DNA of 64,000 bases from Rheinheimera pleomorphica (GTDB lineage: Bacteria; Pseudomonadota; Gammaproteobacteria; Enterobacterales; Alteromonadaceae), in contig NZ_SIRR01000008.1 of NCBI RefSeq assembly GCF_011634895.1, forward strand, positions 620,001 to 684,000. The letters run 5' to 3'. The position numbers and the translations under genes were made by a program. Each line of letters starts with the position of its first letter. Positions within the stretch are counted from its first letter, which is position 1. Below, one piece after another: positions 16,982-25,275 of the stretch. A model generated the notes under the pieces. It was not told the DNA's origin. It worked only from the letters and a program-made list of their open reading frames with translations, and made no database searches.

Positions 16982-19900
16982 ATGATAGCGCCCGAGCAGA
17001 TGATCCTAAACGGCAGCAGTATTGGCCTTGGTAGCATAGCAGCACTGTCGCTGCTGTATTTGCTGATCCTGTTCAGCGTTGGCCACTTTGGCAAACGCAT
17101 TAACAGCAAGCACCCGTTAGCCCCCTGGGTGTTTAGTTTTGCCTTGTCCATTTACTGCACGTCCTGGGCGTTTTACGGTGTTACCGCGCAGGCGGCGGTC
17201 AATGGCTGGTGGATGCCGCCAACCTATATCGGCTCGTTTTTACTATTCTGGTTTGGCTTTAAACTGATTGCCCGCATAGCCATTGCCTGTCGCCGTTACC
17301 GCATTACCTCTATCGCCGACTTTATCGCCACCCGCTTTGGCCACTCGCGCAGCCTGGCGGTGATCACAACACTGATTTTGCTGATGTCGGTTATTCCCTA
17401 TATCGCGCTGCAACTGCATGCGGTAGCCACCAGTATCAATACCCTGGTGGCCAGCGCGCCCGGGGAATCCTGGTATAGCGATACCGGCCTTTATGTCAGT
17501 TTATGGATGGCGGTGTTCGCCCTACTGTTTGTCAGTAAAAGTGCTAAGGCGCACCAACCCAACCCCGGCCTGATGACGGCCATCGCCTTTGAATCGCTGG
17601 TCAAGCTGCTGTCGCTGCTGGCCATTGGTGCCTTTGTGTTTTGGGGTATGTACGATGGTATCGGCCAGATTTTCAGCCTGGCGGCAACCAGCCCGGCGGT
17701 GGCAGAGTTACAACAGCAGGCACTGCCAGCGCACACTTACTGGTTACACGTATTGCTGGGCTTTGCCGCTACCCTGTGTTTGCCACGGCAGTTTCATGTC
17801 ACCTTTGTAGAAAACCAGCATTTGGGCCATTTACGCAGCGCGCGCTGGATTTTTCCGTTGTACCTGCTGCTAATGGGTATGTTTACCCTGCCGCTGGCAC
17901 TGGCGGGCGTAATGCTGCTGGGCAGTGACGCCAACATTGATTTAGTCGTGCTGCAACTGCCGCTGGCGGCGCAGCGCACCGATATCGCCCTGCTTGCCTA
18001 TTTAGGCGGCTTTTCAGCTGCCACCAGCATGGTGGTGGTGGCTACAGTCGTGCTGGGCATTATGATCACCAACGAGTTACTGGCGCCTTTGGTGTATCGC
18101 AGTGCCACCGGCCAAACCGACAGCAGCAAACACATTAAGGTTGCGACACTGCGCCGTATTGCCATGTTAACCGTGATGGCACTGGGATATGTGTATTACC
18201 GCTGGATAGGCACCGAAACCGGTTTGGCGCAGCTGGGCCTGATGGCCTTTGCGCTGGTCGCCCAACTGGCGCCGGTGCTGATCTTAGGCTTGCTCAGCCG
18301 CAATATAAACCGTCAGGGGGCTATCGCCGGGTTATGTGGTGGCGCTTTGGCCTGGGCCTATATTATCTTGCTGCCGGAGCTAAGCCGCGCCGGTTTAATC
18401 GGTAACCGCTGGCTCAGCGAGGGCCCTTTTGGCTGGCAGTGGTTAGCCCCACAGCAGCTGTTTGGTTTAAACGCCGACGTTATCAGTATCGGTGTGCTGG
18501 TTAGCCTGAGCCTGAACTGTTTACTGGTGCTGCTGGTTAGCCGCTTTAGTGTCACCCGGGTCGGCGAATGGCTGGAAAGCGGCCGCTTTTTGCGTACTCA
18601 ACTGACCACACCGCCGTCACGGCCACTGAATTTATCGGTGCAGGACTGCTACTTGCTGGTAAAACGTTTTGCCGGCGAAAAGGAAGCGCAGCGCTTGTTA
18701 CAGCGCAATTTAAAACAGCCCAACGAGATGCAACAACTGGCACCGGCGAATTTACTGCAGGCAGCAGAGCGCAGCCTGGCAGCGGTAGTAGGCGGTGCGT
18801 CTATGCGCCTGATCATGGATGCCAGTGGCCGCCACGCTGCCCTGCCGCTGGAGTCTGTTGCGCGTTTTGTTGACGAAGCCAGCCAGGTTTTCCAGTTTAA
18901 TCAGGCGCTGCTGCGCTCAACCATCGACAATATCAGCCAGGGTATCAGTGTTGTCGATGCTGACTTGCGGCTGATTGCCTGGAACCAGCGCTATATCGAC
19001 ATGTTTCACTACCCGCCGGGGCTGGTGGAAGTAGGCAGGCCGGTTGCCGACGTGATCCGCTTTAACCTGCAGCGCGGCCTGATTGACAGCGATGATATAA
19101 ATGCTGAAATTCAAAAACGCTTAAGTTTTTTAAAGCAAGGCAGTGCCTATAAATTTCAACGCCGCCAGCAGGATGGCCGGGTGCTGGAAATGCAAGGTAA
19201 CCCACTGCCCGGCGGCGGCTTTGTTACCACCTATAGCGATGTCAGTGCCTTTATCGACACCCAGCAACAATTAGAGCAACGGGTCGCAGAGCGCACCGCA
19301 GCACTGCAACAGTTAAACGCTCAGCTGCAACAAGCCCAGCACCAACTGGAACTCAGTGCGCAGGCAAAAACGCGCTTTTTTGCCGCCGCCAGCCATGACT
19401 TAATGCAGCCCTTTAATGCCTCGGCGCTGTTTGCCAGCTTATTGCGTGATAAACAAACCGAGCCTGAACTAAAACAACTCAGCCAAAACCTGATCAGCTC
19501 GCTTAACTCAGCAGAAGAGCTGCTGGCGGCCATATTAGAGCTGACCAAGCTTGACTCCGGCGTGATCAATGCCAACCCGCAACCGGTCAGCCTGCACAGC
19601 CTGCTGGATGATGTTGCCCGCGATGCGGCGATTTTGGCGCGGGAAAAAGGGCTGAATTTACGCTATCGCCGCTCAGCGCTGGCCGTGCTGACTGACCGCA
19701 AACTGCTCAAACGGGTGGTACAAAATTTGTTGGCCAATGCGGTACGCTACACCAACAGTGGCCACATACTGTTGGGGGTAAAGCGCCGCGGTAGCCAACT
19801 GCAGATCTGTGTGCTGGATAGCGGTATCGCACAGCACGATCAACAGCGCATTTTTGATGAATTTCAACAAGGTACACAGCAAAACCAGAAAGGCTTAGGC

Positions 19901-20431
19901 TTAGGGCTGGCTATCGCTAAACGTATCAGCACTATTCTCGGCCATCGCCTGGCGGTGCAGTCAGCGCCCGCTAAAGGCAGCTGCTTTAGCGTTACTGTGC
20001 CGTTAACTACCTTGCCAAGCCTGCCGCAATCCCCGGTCAGCGCGCAGCAGCTTAGCGCCAGTTTTGCCGGCAAAACGGTGCTGCTGCTCGATAACGAGCC
20101 ACAACTGCGCACTGCGGTCGCCGAGTTGCTGCGCAGTTGGCAGGTCAGCGTGGTCGCCGTAGGCTTACCCGCTGAAGCCTTACAAGCACTGCAGCAGGGG
20201 CTTAAACCCGATTTACTGTTATTTGACTATCATCTGGATAACGGCGCGACCGGCATCGACGTAGCACAACAACTGGCAGCTCACTTTGCTGTGCAGACGC
20301 CGGTTATTATTCATTCGGCCGATCATAATGAACACATCCGTGAGGCTGCGCTCAGTGCCGGCTACTATTTTTTGCTGAAGCCGTTAAAGGCAGTGGCGCT
20401 GAAAAAACTGTTTCAGCGCCTGCTGCGTTAA
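16982..20431 (+). CDS. crbS: Symporter-linked hybrid sensor histidine kinase (CrbS-like)
   Basis: 1149 residues in four parts: an N-terminal SLC5/SSF-type sodium-solute symporter domain with about 13 helices (residues 1-500), a PAS domain around STIDNISQGISVVDADLRL (about 640-750), a coiled coil, a histidine kinase with H805 in AAASHDLMQPFNA and ATP-binding motifs NLLANAVRYT and GLGLGLAI, and a C-terminal receiver with phosphoacceptor D1082 in LLLFDYHLDNG. CrbS of Vibrio and Pseudomonas has this layout and, with a NarL-type partner, controls acetyl-CoA synthetase in the acetate switch. The link to the dehydrogenase upstream and the regulator at 24.6 kb is positional inference. Confidence 0.9.
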   Translation: MIAPEQMILNGSSIGLGSIAALSLLYLLILFSVGHFGKRINSKHPLAPWVFSFALSIYCTSWAFYGVTAQAAVNGWWMPPTYIGSFLLFWFGFKLIARIAIACRRYRITSIADFIATRFGHSRSLAVITTLILLMSVIPYIALQLHAVATSINTLVASAPGESWYSDTGLYVSLWMAVFALLFVSKSAKAHQPNPGLMTAIAFESLVKLLSLLAIGAFVFWGMYDGIGQIFSLAATSPAVAELQQQALPAHTYWLHVLLGFAATLCLPRQFHVTFVENQHLGHLRSARWIFPLYLLLMGMFTLPLALAGVMLLGSDANIDLVVLQLPLAAQRTDIALLAYLGGFSAATSMVVVATVVLGIMITNELLAPLVYRSATGQTDSSKHIKVATLRRIAMLTVMALGYVYYRWIGTETGLAQLGLMAFALVAQLAPVLILGLLSRNINRQGAIAGLCGGALAWAYIILLPELSRAGLIGNRWLSEGPFGWQWLAPQQLFGLNADVISIGVLVSLSLNCLLVLLVSRFSVTRVGEWLESGRFLRTQLTTPPSRPLNLSVQDCYLLVKRFAGEKEAQRLLQRNLKQPNEMQQLAPANLLQAAERSLAAVVGGASMRLIMDASGRHAALPLESVARFVDEASQVFQFNQALLRSTIDNISQGISVVDADLRLIAWNQRYIDMFHYPPGLVEVGRPVADVIRFNLQRGLIDSDDINAEIQKRLSFLKQGSAYKFQRRQQDGRVLEMQGNPLPGGGFVTTYSDVSAFIDTQQQLEQRVAERTAALQQLNAQLQQAQHQLELSAQAKTRFFAAASHDLMQPFNASALFASLLRDKQTEPELKQLSQNLISSLNSAEELLAAILELTKLDSGVINANPQPVSLHSLLDDVARDAAILAREKGLNLRYRRSALAVLTDRKLLKRVVQNLLANAVRYTNSGHILLGVKRRGSQLQICVLDSGIAQHDQQRIFDEFQQGTQQNQKGLGLGLAIAKRISTILGHRLAVQSAPAKGSCFSVTVPLTTLPSLPQSPVSAQQLSASFAGKTVLLLDNEPQLRTAVAELLRSWQVSVVAVGLPAEALQALQQGLKPDLLLFDYHLDNGATGIDVAQQLAAHFAVQTPVIIHSADHNEHIREAALSAGYYFLLKPLKAVALKKLFQRLLR

Positions 20432-20444
20432 CCCGGCACGCTGC

Positions 20445-21050
20445 TTAACGCTGGCTGTTGAAACGGCGGCTTAGCGGTAACAACGCCGCCAGAACCAGCA
20501 ACCACAGCGTTGACGGTGCCGGAACGTCGGCAGCGCACTGCCCCTGCCCGACACCAATACAGGCGCCACGGGCTGATAAGTCCAGACTCTGCCCATCCCG
20601 GCCGACAACATTAAGTTCAAAATCGGGATCAGTGCCAAAATTAAGCAGGCTAACGCCATCGGTCAACGCCAGAAAGCTGACCGACAACAAGCGTACCGGT
20701 TCGGCTTGCCGCAACGCCAGCTCAGCATCGTCCAGGAAAGACACCATAAAGCTGCTGATTTCACCGCCGCTAATCGTCGCGTCATAAAACGCATCGAATA
20801 GCGGATCATCGGCAAAATTCGCCAGGTCAAAAAACACATCGGTTGCCTGTAAGATACTGTCATCAAACAACAATAACAGATCCCAGCCCGACACCACTTC
20901 GCCCGCCAACCCAGACACAAAAATATCCACCGACAGGGTATCGGCCACCGCCACTTGTTGCTGTACCGGTGAGATATAAATCAGGGCGGCTCTGGCCGGC
21001 GCTGTCACAAGTAGCAGTGCCAACATCACCGGAAGCAAAAACTTACTCAT
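20445..21050 (-). CDS. Exported cohesin-like protein with PEP-CTERM-like C-terminus
   Basis: 201 residues. A signal peptide (MSKFLLPVMLALLLVTAPARA) leads into a domain of about 130 residues with cohesin features: an initial beta strand, TLSVDIFVSGLAGEVVSGWD, then LLLFDDSILQATDV and a LLSVSFLAL strand. The C-terminus VPAPSTLWLLVLAALLPLSRR is a PEP-CTERM-like sorting signal (short Pro motif, hydrophobic helix, basic tail), with PAP in place of PEP. It is last in a leftward cluster directly after a dockerin-bearing protein. Cohesins bind dockerins, so this could anchor that protein at the envelope. No exosortase gene is in the window. Confidence 0.75.
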   Translation of the reverse strand: MSKFLLPVMLALLLVTAPARAALIYISPVQQQVAVADTLSVDIFVSGLAGEVVSGWDLLLLFDDSILQATDVFFDLANFADDPLFDAFYDATISGGEISSFMVSFLDDAELALRQAEPVRLLSVSFLALTDGVSLLNFGTDPDFELNVVGRDGQSLDLSARGACIGVGQGQCAADVPAPSTLWLLVLAALLPLSRRFNSQR

Positions 21051-21083
21051 AATAGTATCCTTCTATTTATGTTACACATCAGT

Positions 21084-22916
21084 TTAAGGCGCTATAGCAC
21101 AGCGCGGCAGGCTGCATTTCAACGCACATAAACGGGCATCATTTACCGTGATCTTACCGTCGCCGTTTTGATCACGCACATCATCCGGCAGCGGGGTTTG
21201 GCCAATACCGGCGCGCACCAGCGACACGTCCACAGAATCGGTGGCACCATTACCATCGACATCACAACCGGCGTCTACCGCCGCAATGGTCAGATCAAAC
21301 AGTATCGGGCTATCGCCCTGCTCGTTACCGTTCAAGCGGCTTTGCACCTGAATAAAACGGCCACTGCTGGCCAGCGCATTGCCTTTAGTGGTGGGCTGAT
21401 AACTGACCAATGCCAGTCCGGCTTGTGTTTCAGCCGTACGGAAGGATACCTGTACCGCGGTATCTGCCGGTGTCAGATCGTTCCAGTTAATATTGTCCCA
21501 GGCGGTACCACTGCTGCCACTGTCATACACGACAGTCCAGGTACCAGTGGGGTTAGTCACGTTACGCGCCACCAGGCCAGTGGCATCGCTATAGGTATAA
21601 GGCATATTACCGACCGGAAACACGCCAAGCGGTGCGCCGTCGGTGCCGCGGTATTTTTGAATACGGCCGGCACTGGTAAAACCAATTTGCAACACATCGT
21701 TGTTGGCATCTACCTGTATACCAACTGAAGAACTCCCCCCAGCCTGCAGCGGTGCTTGCCATAATAAGGTGCCATCAGGCGCCACTTTTCGCACAGTGCT
21801 TTGGCCGGCAATAATATTGCCACCACCATCTACAACGATGCCGGCAGTACCTACCGCCATATTCGGAATAGCGACATGGGTATTGGTTGCCGGATCAAAC
21901 TGGCGGTTACCACTGCCCAGGTAGACTTTGCCATTACCCAGCGCGATACCATAGTTGGACATGCCACCAAAGGATGAAACCGTGTAGGGCCCGGTGTTGC
22001 TTTGCGTATTGCTGATTTTGCCCAGCACACTGCCCAGTGACGCACTCCATAAAGTGCCGCTGGCATCGATCAAGCAACCATAAGGCGTCCAGGAACCGGC
22101 ATTCGGCTGACCGGCAGTAGGCGTTGTCGATACCGGTCCTGCAATGGTCGAACCATCTGCTGAGCTAATCTTGTAATAAGTGCGATCGTTAAACAGCCCG
22201 ACCCACAAGTTGCCGTCGGTGCCAATACACATTGCCCGGCCTAATACACCGGTTTGCCGCAGCGGCGCCGCTATGCCATCAGGCACCCGCTTTGCCCAGG
22301 CAATACGCTCATCCTGAATTTCATTATCATCGATAATGCCATTGCCATTACTGTCCGCCAGCGGCAGCATTTCACTGGTATCAATAATACCGTCATCATT
22401 GACATCAACTGAGGTGTCCAGCACGCCGTTGCTGTTGCGATCAATAAAGCCCTCGGCCAATATTTTCAGCACAACGCCACCATTGCTGGTACCCTGGCTA
22501 AAATGGCGGTTAAGCACATAGGCGTTACCATTAATATCTACCGCAGTACGCGACGGCGCAGCGCCGCTGTAAGCGTTACCCAAATGGTTAAAATGGCCAG
22601 GTTGGCCTGCCGGGCCAAACCAGGTGCGATACCGGGCGATTTCTTTGTTTAAATTGGTATCAAACTTAGAGACCGTATCCTCACCGGCATTGGCTATCCA
22701 GGCCACCGGGAAAGTAGTGCCTACCGCATTTAGTTGCAGCTGATCGCCATTGGGCGCATCGAAGTTAACGCCATCGAGCACACCCAGTGCAAAATCAGCA
22801 TCCAGCGTGTAGGTTTTATTTGCCGCCAGCGCAGCGCTGCTATAGCTGCACAGTGCTGCCAGCAGCAACGGATAAAGCACGCCTTTGCCAGCCGGGTTGA
22901 TAAGTTTAGTGTTCAT
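21084..22916 (-). CDS. Exported propeller-like protein with C-terminal type I dockerin
   Basis: 610 residues, signal peptide ending SSAALAA. The middle has repeated blades of the kind NAYVLN, GNLWVGLF, GTLWSASL, GKVYLGSG and GNIIAGQS, like NHL/Vgb-lyase propellers; one inserted calcium-binding stretch (DRNSNGVLD, DVNDDGIID, DSNGNGIIDDNE) lies near residues 160-200. The C-terminus is a dockerin: two 12-residue calcium loops DVDGNGATDSVD and DQNGDGKITVND separated by about 22 residues, with flanking cysteines. It overlaps the upstream TolB-like gene by 11 bases and has AGGAGG before its ATG, so the genes are co-translated. No enzyme domain is recognised. Confidence 0.8.
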   Translation of the reverse strand: MNTKLINPAGKGVLYPLLLAALCSYSSAALAANKTYTLDADFALGVLDGVNFDAPNGDQLQLNAVGTTFPVAWIANAGEDTVSKFDTNLNKEIARYRTWFGPAGQPGHFNHLGNAYSGAAPSRTAVDINGNAYVLNRHFSQGTSNGGVVLKILAEGFIDRNSNGVLDTSVDVNDDGIIDTSEMLPLADSNGNGIIDDNEIQDERIAWAKRVPDGIAAPLRQTGVLGRAMCIGTDGNLWVGLFNDRTYYKISSADGSTIAGPVSTTPTAGQPNAGSWTPYGCLIDASGTLWSASLGSVLGKISNTQSNTGPYTVSSFGGMSNYGIALGNGKVYLGSGNRQFDPATNTHVAIPNMAVGTAGIVVDGGGNIIAGQSTVRKVAPDGTLLWQAPLQAGGSSSVGIQVDANNDVLQIGFTSAGRIQKYRGTDGAPLGVFPVGNMPYTYSDATGLVARNVTNPTGTWTVVYDSGSSGTAWDNINWNDLTPADTAVQVSFRTAETQAGLALVSYQPTTKGNALASSGRFIQVQSRLNGNEQGDSPILFDLTIAAVDAGCDVDGNGATDSVDVSLVRAGIGQTPLPDDVRDQNGDGKITVNDARLCALKCSLPRCAIAP

Positions 22917-24000
22917 ACAACAGGCCTCCTGTTAATCCCGACACCGCAGTCTGCAAAGTACGCACTGTTGCGGGCTGGGGTACCTGGTCCATATCATGTG
23001 ATTGATTTTCGGTAAGCCGCACTGCCTGTTTTGCAGCTAAATCGTAAGCGTAAAGTTGTGCAGTACCGCTGCGTAAGCTGGTAAAAATGATGTTTTTACC
23101 ATCTGCCGACCAATGCGGGTTGTAATCTTCATGCGGATGCCGGCTCAGGTTAGTTACCGCAGAGCCATCAGCATGCATGACAAAGATGTCCATCCGCGTT
23201 AACCCGGGGTCGTCACGGCTGCTGGCAAACACTAACTGACGGCCGTCTGCCGACCAGCGCGGGGTTTCATAGGCGGCGGGCGCATCGGCGGTTAAATTCA
23301 CCGACTCTCCGCTGTGTAAATCGGTGCGGTACAAAGCCAGATGACCACGCATATCCGCCACGTACACCACATAACGGCCATCCGGTGAGATGGCCGGGTG
23401 GGCCTTATGCCGCTTTGATACCTGCTGACTGATATTTTTCAGCCCAGTGCCGTCGCGCTGCACCAGCCAGACATCCGTTTTACCTTGCGCATTGGCACCG
23501 ACAAAAACAAGTTGCTGCGCATCGGCAGACCAGACTGGGGCATCCGGGCCTTTTTCCAGGCCATTGCCTGCTATTACCTGCTCAGTGGCATCACTCAGTG
23601 GCTGAATATGCAGTGCTACGCCGGCTGTGGTATTGTCGCGTGCCAGATAAGCAATCGCACTGCCATCCGGAGCCCAGGACGGCGCTGTTTGCCACAACGC
23701 ACTCTGGTTTAACCGGCGCAAATTCTGGCCATCAGCGTCAATCAGGTAAATAGCCGACTGGCCATCACGCACCGAGCTAAACGCTAATGTAGTACCATCC
23801 GCAGACCAGGCCGGCTGGGTATTAACAGAATTGCCCTGGGTTAACGCCCGTTCGCTGTTGCCCTGGCTGATATAAATATGGGCATTGCCATCCCGGATAG
23901 AGACAAACGCCAACCCCTGCTGCAGTGCGCCAGCACAGACAGCGCTGCTGCACAAGGTTAATGCCGCAAGTACCAGGTTACGATAGTGATAACATGCCAT
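22906..24000 (-). CDS. TolB-like exported beta-propeller protein
   Basis: About 364 residues with a signal peptide (LVLAALTLCSSAVCAG) and five or six PD40/WD40-like repeats of TolB type: QPAWSADGTTLAFSS, APSWAPDGSAIAYLA, APVWSADAQQLVFVG, HPAISPDGRYVVYVA, TPRWSADGRQLVFAS and NPHWSADGKNIIFTS. True TolB is longer and sits between tolA and pal; here the N-terminal TolB domain is missing, so this is a paralogue. ATG 24000 is preferred over TTG 24006 because GGAGG precedes it by six bases. Likely periplasmic partner of the dockerin and cohesin proteins. Confidence 0.8.
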   Translation of the reverse strand: MACYHYRNLVLAALTLCSSAVCAGALQQGLAFVSIRDGNAHIYISQGNSERALTQGNSVNTQPAWSADGTTLAFSSVRDGQSAIYLIDADGQNLRRLNQSALWQTAPSWAPDGSAIAYLARDNTTAGVALHIQPLSDATEQVIAGNGLEKGPDAPVWSADAQQLVFVGANAQGKTDVWLVQRDGTGLKNISQQVSKRHKAHPAISPDGRYVVYVADMRGHLALYRTDLHSGESVNLTADAPAAYETPRWSADGRQLVFASSRDDPGLTRMDIFVMHADGSAVTNLSRHPHEDYNPHWSADGKNIIFTSLRSGTAQLYAYDLAAKQAVRLTENQSHDMDQVPQPATVRTLQTAVSGLTGGLLYEH

Positions 24001-24002
24001 GC

Positions 24003-24356
24003 TCAACCTCCTGCCGGCTGTACCAGTACTATCGAAGTTGCCACTAAACGGTTACGGCTATCACGTACCTGCAACTGATATTTACCGGCAGCCGCTGTCA
24101 CCAGCTGGTATGACAAATTGCCATGGCTATCGGCGGTGACCGGCTCCTGGCTGCTATTTTTGCCTACCGTAGTCTTGATGGTGTAACTGGCACCGGCGGT
24201 AAAGTGCTGGCCTTGCAGCATCACCATATCGCCGGCTACCGCATGCGATGGCCCGGCCAGTACAGCTTTCGCTGCAGCGATCACGGCTGGGCTGGTCGTT
24301 AGTATTAAACAAAGGATTGTGGCGCATAAACGCCTGAATAAAACCGGGGTTTCCAT
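24003..24356 (-). CDS. Small exported protein with Ig/IPT-like fold
   Basis: 117 residues, not recognised as a named family. A signal peptide (LCATILCLILTTSPAVIAAA) is followed by about 90 residues of short alternating strands, with GPSHAVAGDMVMLQGQHF resembling the start of IPT/TIG or Ig-like domains and a repeated GKYQLQVRDSRNR ending. First gene of the four-gene leftward cluster; its stop is two bases from the TolB-like start. A role as an adhesion or assembly module of the cohesin/dockerin complex is a guess. Confidence 0.65.
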   Translation of the reverse strand: METPVLFRRLCATILCLILTTSPAVIAAAKAVLAGPSHAVAGDMVMLQGQHFTAGASYTIKTTVGKNSSQEPVTADSHGNLSYQLVTAAAGKYQLQVRDSRNRLVATSIVLVQPAGG

Positions 24357-24567
24357 TGCTAGCTTCTCCTTTTGATATCAAGCAGAAACCCGCATCACAC
24401 CTTAATATGCAGGGGGACAACATCAGGCGGCAATGCATAGCACAGGCCAACATTAGAAGGCACTGTTTTAATTGAAGTTAATTTAGTAAACTGGCCTGTA
24501 GTGTGGGCTCGTTGTAAAGCGGCCTGACGCTATAGCGCGCTGGCCGGTGCCAGGTGACAACGCCAGG

Positions 24568-25209
24568 CTATTGCGGCAGGCGCAGTTTCTCAAACATAAT
24601 ACCGGCCAGGGTGCGGTTATTGACATTCAGCTTGCGTAAAATGGCTGACACATGTTGTTTAATCGTGGTTTCCTGCACCTGCATTTCATAAGCTATCTGC
24701 TTATTCAACAAGCCATCGGCAATCATTTTCAACACGCGAAATTGCTGCGGTGTTAGTTGCTCCAGCTGGCGGGCAAAGTCATCATCAATCAGGGTTTTCG
24801 CGTTTTGCACATCCTGCTCCAACCCGGCTGGCAGCCAGCTGTCGCCGTTTAGCACTGCGGTTATCGCGGCAGATAACAATTCCAGCGGTGCAGATTTAGG
24901 AATATAGGCCGCCGCGCCCAGCGCTAACGCCTGCTTAATAATCACCGGATCTTCCTCGGCTGATACCATGATTACCGGCACATCGGGGTATTCGGTGCGC
25001 AGTGCGGTTAAGCCAGTAAAGCCATCAGACCCAGGCATTTTCAGGTCAAGAAAAATAAAGTTAGTGTGCGGATGCGCCCTGAGCAAGGGCCAGAGCTGCT
25101 GCATATTTTCGGCTTGCAGTAATACAGCGTCTGCGCCAAGAATATTGGCACAGGCCTGAGATAAAGCGACCCGGAATAACGGGTGGTCGTCTGCTATTAA
25201 CGCTATCAT
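24568..25209 (-). CDS. NarL/LuxR-type response regulator
   Basis: 213 residues: receiver domain with acidic D7/D8, phosphoacceptor D55 in FIFLDLKMPG and the conserved lysine in YIPKSA, then a LuxR-type helix-turn-helix (LTPQQFRVLKMIADGLLNKQIA, recognition helix region TTIKQHVSAIL). This is the type of regulator that partners with CrbS-like kinases, and one such kinase is 4 kb away on the other strand; it may be the CrbR counterpart. It could equally control the adjacent TonB receptor or the cohesin cluster. The ATG has only a weak site (GGATTT). Confidence 0.9.
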   Translation of the reverse strand: MIALIADDHPLFRVALSQACANILGADAVLLQAENMQQLWPLLRAHPHTNFIFLDLKMPGSDGFTGLTALRTEYPDVPVIMVSAEEDPVIIKQALALGAAAYIPKSAPLELLSAAITAVLNGDSWLPAGLEQDVQNAKTLIDDDFARQLEQLTPQQFRVLKMIADGLLNKQIAYEMQVQETTIKQHVSAILRKLNVNNRTLAGIMFEKLRLPQ

Positions 25210-25243
25210 AAATCCGGTTCAGAGCCTTTTGGCCCATAATGTA

Positions 25244-25261
25244 CCGGGGCTTGCGCCCCGG
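25244..25261. terminator. Hairpin between TonB receptor and response regulator
   Basis: CCGGGGC/GCCCCGG with a four-base loop, 15 bases after the TonB receptor stop. No T-run follows on either strand, so strength as a terminator is uncertain. Confidence 0.4.
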
Positions 25262-25275
25262 CAAGTGTTTTGTGT

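Noticed and set aside
22906..24000. Genuine tolB of the Tol-Pal system
   Set aside because: No tolQRA or pal nearby and the TolB N-terminal domain is missing; it is a paralogue in an exported cluster.
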